Assembly (NCBI GenBank): GCA_023389275.1
Contig: JAEWEN010000023.1
Location: 1-64,000 of the forward strand
DNA from: Bacillota bacterium
Lineage (GTDB): Bacteria; Bacillota; Clostridia; Clostridiales; Caloramatoraceae
Direction: 5' to 3'
Length of the DNA: 64,000 bases
Below are positions 62,794-64,000 of the stretch, in pieces. The notes beneath the pieces were generated by a model. That model had not been told where the DNA came from. It made no database searches and saw only the letters and a list, made by a program, of their open reading frames with translations. Position 1 is the first letter of the stretch; the number at the start of each line of letters is the position of its first letter. A program made the position numbers and the translations under genes.

Positions 62794-63879
62794 CTAGCAT
62801 TCTTCTAAAGCTAATAAATCTAGTATACATAATGCTGTTACCGCTTCTACTACAACTGCAGCCCTTGGCAGTATACACGGGTCGTGTCTTCCTACAATTT
62901 CAAGCTCTGAATTTTCCATAGTAGATACATTAACACTTTTTTGCTTTTGTGATATAGATGGTGTAGGTTTTATAGCTACCTTAAATGTAATCGGTGCTCC
63001 ACTTGTTATCCCCCCAAGTATTCCACCATTATTATTAGTGTATGTTTTTATTTCACCATTTTCTAAATAATACTCATCATTAGCTTCAGACCCTTTCATA
63101 TTAGCTATATCAAATCCTTTTCCAAACTCTACACCTTTTACAGCTGGTATTGAAAACATTCCGCTAGCTATTATACTTTCAACAGAGTCAAATATAGGAC
63201 TACCTATTCCCCCTGGCATATTTAAAACAACAGTTTCTATAATTCCACCTACTGAATCTAAGTTTTCCCTCATTTTTAATATTTCATCTTCCATATCTTT
63301 TTCAATACTTTTATCTAAAACAGGAAGTCTCATATTTTTTAAATCTTTAATATCATCATATTTTACATTAACGGCATCAAAATCCTTGTCCTTTATATTA
63401 GAAAGTTTTGATATATGACTTGCAATATATATACCTTTTTCTTCTAATATTTGTTTTGCAACTGCTCCTGCAAAAACTATAGGTGCAGTAAGTCTTCCTG
63501 AAAAATGTCCTCCACCTCTATAATCATTAAACCCTTTATATCTTAATTTTCCAGTTAAGTCTGCATGTCCTGGTCTTACAATATCCTTTAAAAGACTATA
63601 GTCCCCTGACTTTGTATCTGAATTCCTTATTATAGAGCAAAGAGGAGTTCCTGTTGTTTTTCCTTCAAAAAAACCACTTACTATTTCATATTGATCTTTT
63701 TCCTGCCTTGGAGTAGACATTTTTGTTTTTCCAGGAGCTCTTCTTGCCATTTCAAAATTTACTTTGTCTAAATCTATTTCAAATCCTGGTGGAAAAGAGT
63801 CTACAACAACTCCTATAGCTTTTCCGTGGGACTCTCCAAAAACTGATACCTTTATTTTTTTACCTAACATCGAGCTCAT
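62794..63879 (-). CDS. aroC: Chorismate synthase
   Basis: AroC makes chorismate from EPSP using reduced FMN. The 361-residue protein has the three family signatures: GESHGKAIGVVVDSFPPG near the N-terminus, GHADLTGKLRYKGFNDYRGGGHFSGR in the middle, and RHDPCILPRAAVVVEA near the end. The ATG at 63877-63879 lies 8 bases after GGAGG and overlaps the aroA end by 20 bases; a second ATG at 63868-63870 also fits. Translational coupling with aroA is likely. Confidence 0.96.
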   Translation of the reverse strand: MSSMLGKKIKVSVFGESHGKAIGVVVDSFPPGFEIDLDKVNFEMARRAPGKTKMSTPRQEKDQYEIVSGFFEGKTTGTPLCSIIRNSDTKSGDYSLLKDIVRPGHADLTGKLRYKGFNDYRGGGHFSGRLTAPIVFAGAVAKQILEEKGIYIASHISKLSNIKDKDFDAVNVKYDDIKDLKNMRLPVLDKSIEKDMEDEILKMRENLDSVGGIIETVVLNMPGGIGSPIFDSVESIIASGMFSIPAVKGVEFGKGFDIANMKGSEANDEYYLENGEIKTYTNNNGGILGGITSGAPITFKVAIKPTPSISQKQKSVNVSTMENSELEIVGRHDPCILPRAAVVVEAVTALCILDLLALEEC

Positions 63880-64000
63880 GTACTTCTCCTCCTAATGCTT
63901 TAAAGTCTTCAAAAAATGTTGGATATGATTTTGTTATAGCCTGACTATCATTTATTATAATTTCTCCCATACATCTTGATGAAACAGCTGCTAATGCCAT
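63860..64000 (-). CDS. aroA: EPSP synthase, C-terminal 46 residues (cut by window edge)
   Basis: The frame entering from the right edge reads MALAAVSSRCMGEIIINDSQ and then AITKSYPTFFEDFKALGGEVHELDVR, the conserved C-terminal end of EPSP synthase (the DHR/MAMALA helix and the SYPxFFxDF motif). The stop TAA is at 63860-63862. It overlaps the start of aroC by 20 bases. The remaining protein lies beyond the window. Confidence 0.93.
   Translation of the reverse strand: MALAAVSSRCMGEIIINDSQAITKSYPTFFEDFKALGGEVHELDVR

Overview
The window is a strongly AT-rich, gene-dense chromosomal segment from an endospore-forming, anaerobic, Gram-positive bacterium of the class Clostridia. The evidence is: AGGAGG-type ribosome binding sites and frequent TTG/GTG starts; T-box leaders on aminoacyl-tRNA synthetase and branched-chain amino-acid genes; a small acid-soluble spore protein and a YtxC sporulation protein; double-cubane-cluster reductases; and the acetylase branch of the diaminopimelate pathway. 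A relative of the Peptostreptococcaceae/Clostridioides group is my best guess from gene order and is inference. I see no phage, insertion sequence or CRISPR array. Both ends are cut: rplT on the left (first 30 codons present) and aroA on the right (last 46 codons present).

Layout. 1-5.0 kb: the infC-rpmI-rplT ribosomal operon with an attenuator leader, then thrS with a threonine T-box, ytxC and a DUF6873-like gene, all on the minus strand. 5.1-5.9 kb: nine tRNA genes in two nearly identical tandem sets, each with its own promoter. 6.0-9.7 kb: hslO, a methyltransferase, manA, queT with a structured leader, and a spore protein gene. 10.0-14.8 kb: a plus-strand lysine/diaminopimelate cluster (asd, dapA, dapB, patA-like aminotransferase, dapH). 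14.8-17.1 kb: a two-OB-fold SSB-like protein and two proteins resembling cell-wall enzymes that have lost their catalytic motifs. 17.3-22.5 kb: a DUF4364 regulator, a sugar ABC transporter whose ATPase gene faces its permease genes, and an unlisted 38-codon ORF. 22.5-27.9 kb: folC, valS (valine T-box) and an MFS transporter. 28.1-30.7 kb: an NMT1/SsuA-type ABC importer behind a 22-bp dyad.

30.7-36.3 kb: an HTH-TPR regulator, small and envelope-associated hypotheticals, a membrane-anchored beta-propeller, and a GntR/FadR-type regulator near a 20-bp palindrome. 36.5-41.1 kb: molybdenum cofactor genes (MOSC, moaC, moaA, moeA-PBP fusion, and a divergent mog/moaB). 41.1-44.2 kb: an activase and two paralogous double-cubane-cluster reductases. 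44.3-49.5 kb: an Ile/Val operon (IlvM-like ACT protein, ilvD, ilvB, ilvA) behind a T-box. 49.5-56.7 kb: a B12-type radical SAM protein, a methyltransferase-like protein, a flavin reductase, a phospholipase C-like protein, a PQQ-dehydrogenase-like propeller, an M29 aminopeptidase, and a TipA-like MerR regulator with a 19-bp-spaced promoter. 56.8-60.7 kb: a six-gene membrane cluster with FloA, PspA, YbjQ, a cysteine-rich protein and a Ser/Gly-repeat surface protein. 60.9-64 kb: a DUF1836 regulator and the aroA-aroC-pheA genes.

The three T-boxes couple synthetase and Ile/Val synthesis to tRNA charging. The most promising little-described material is the flotillin/PspA cluster at 56.8-60.7 kb, the pair of apparently dead envelope enzymes at 15.7-17.1 kb, the leader RNA of queT, and the small ORF at 22.3 kb.
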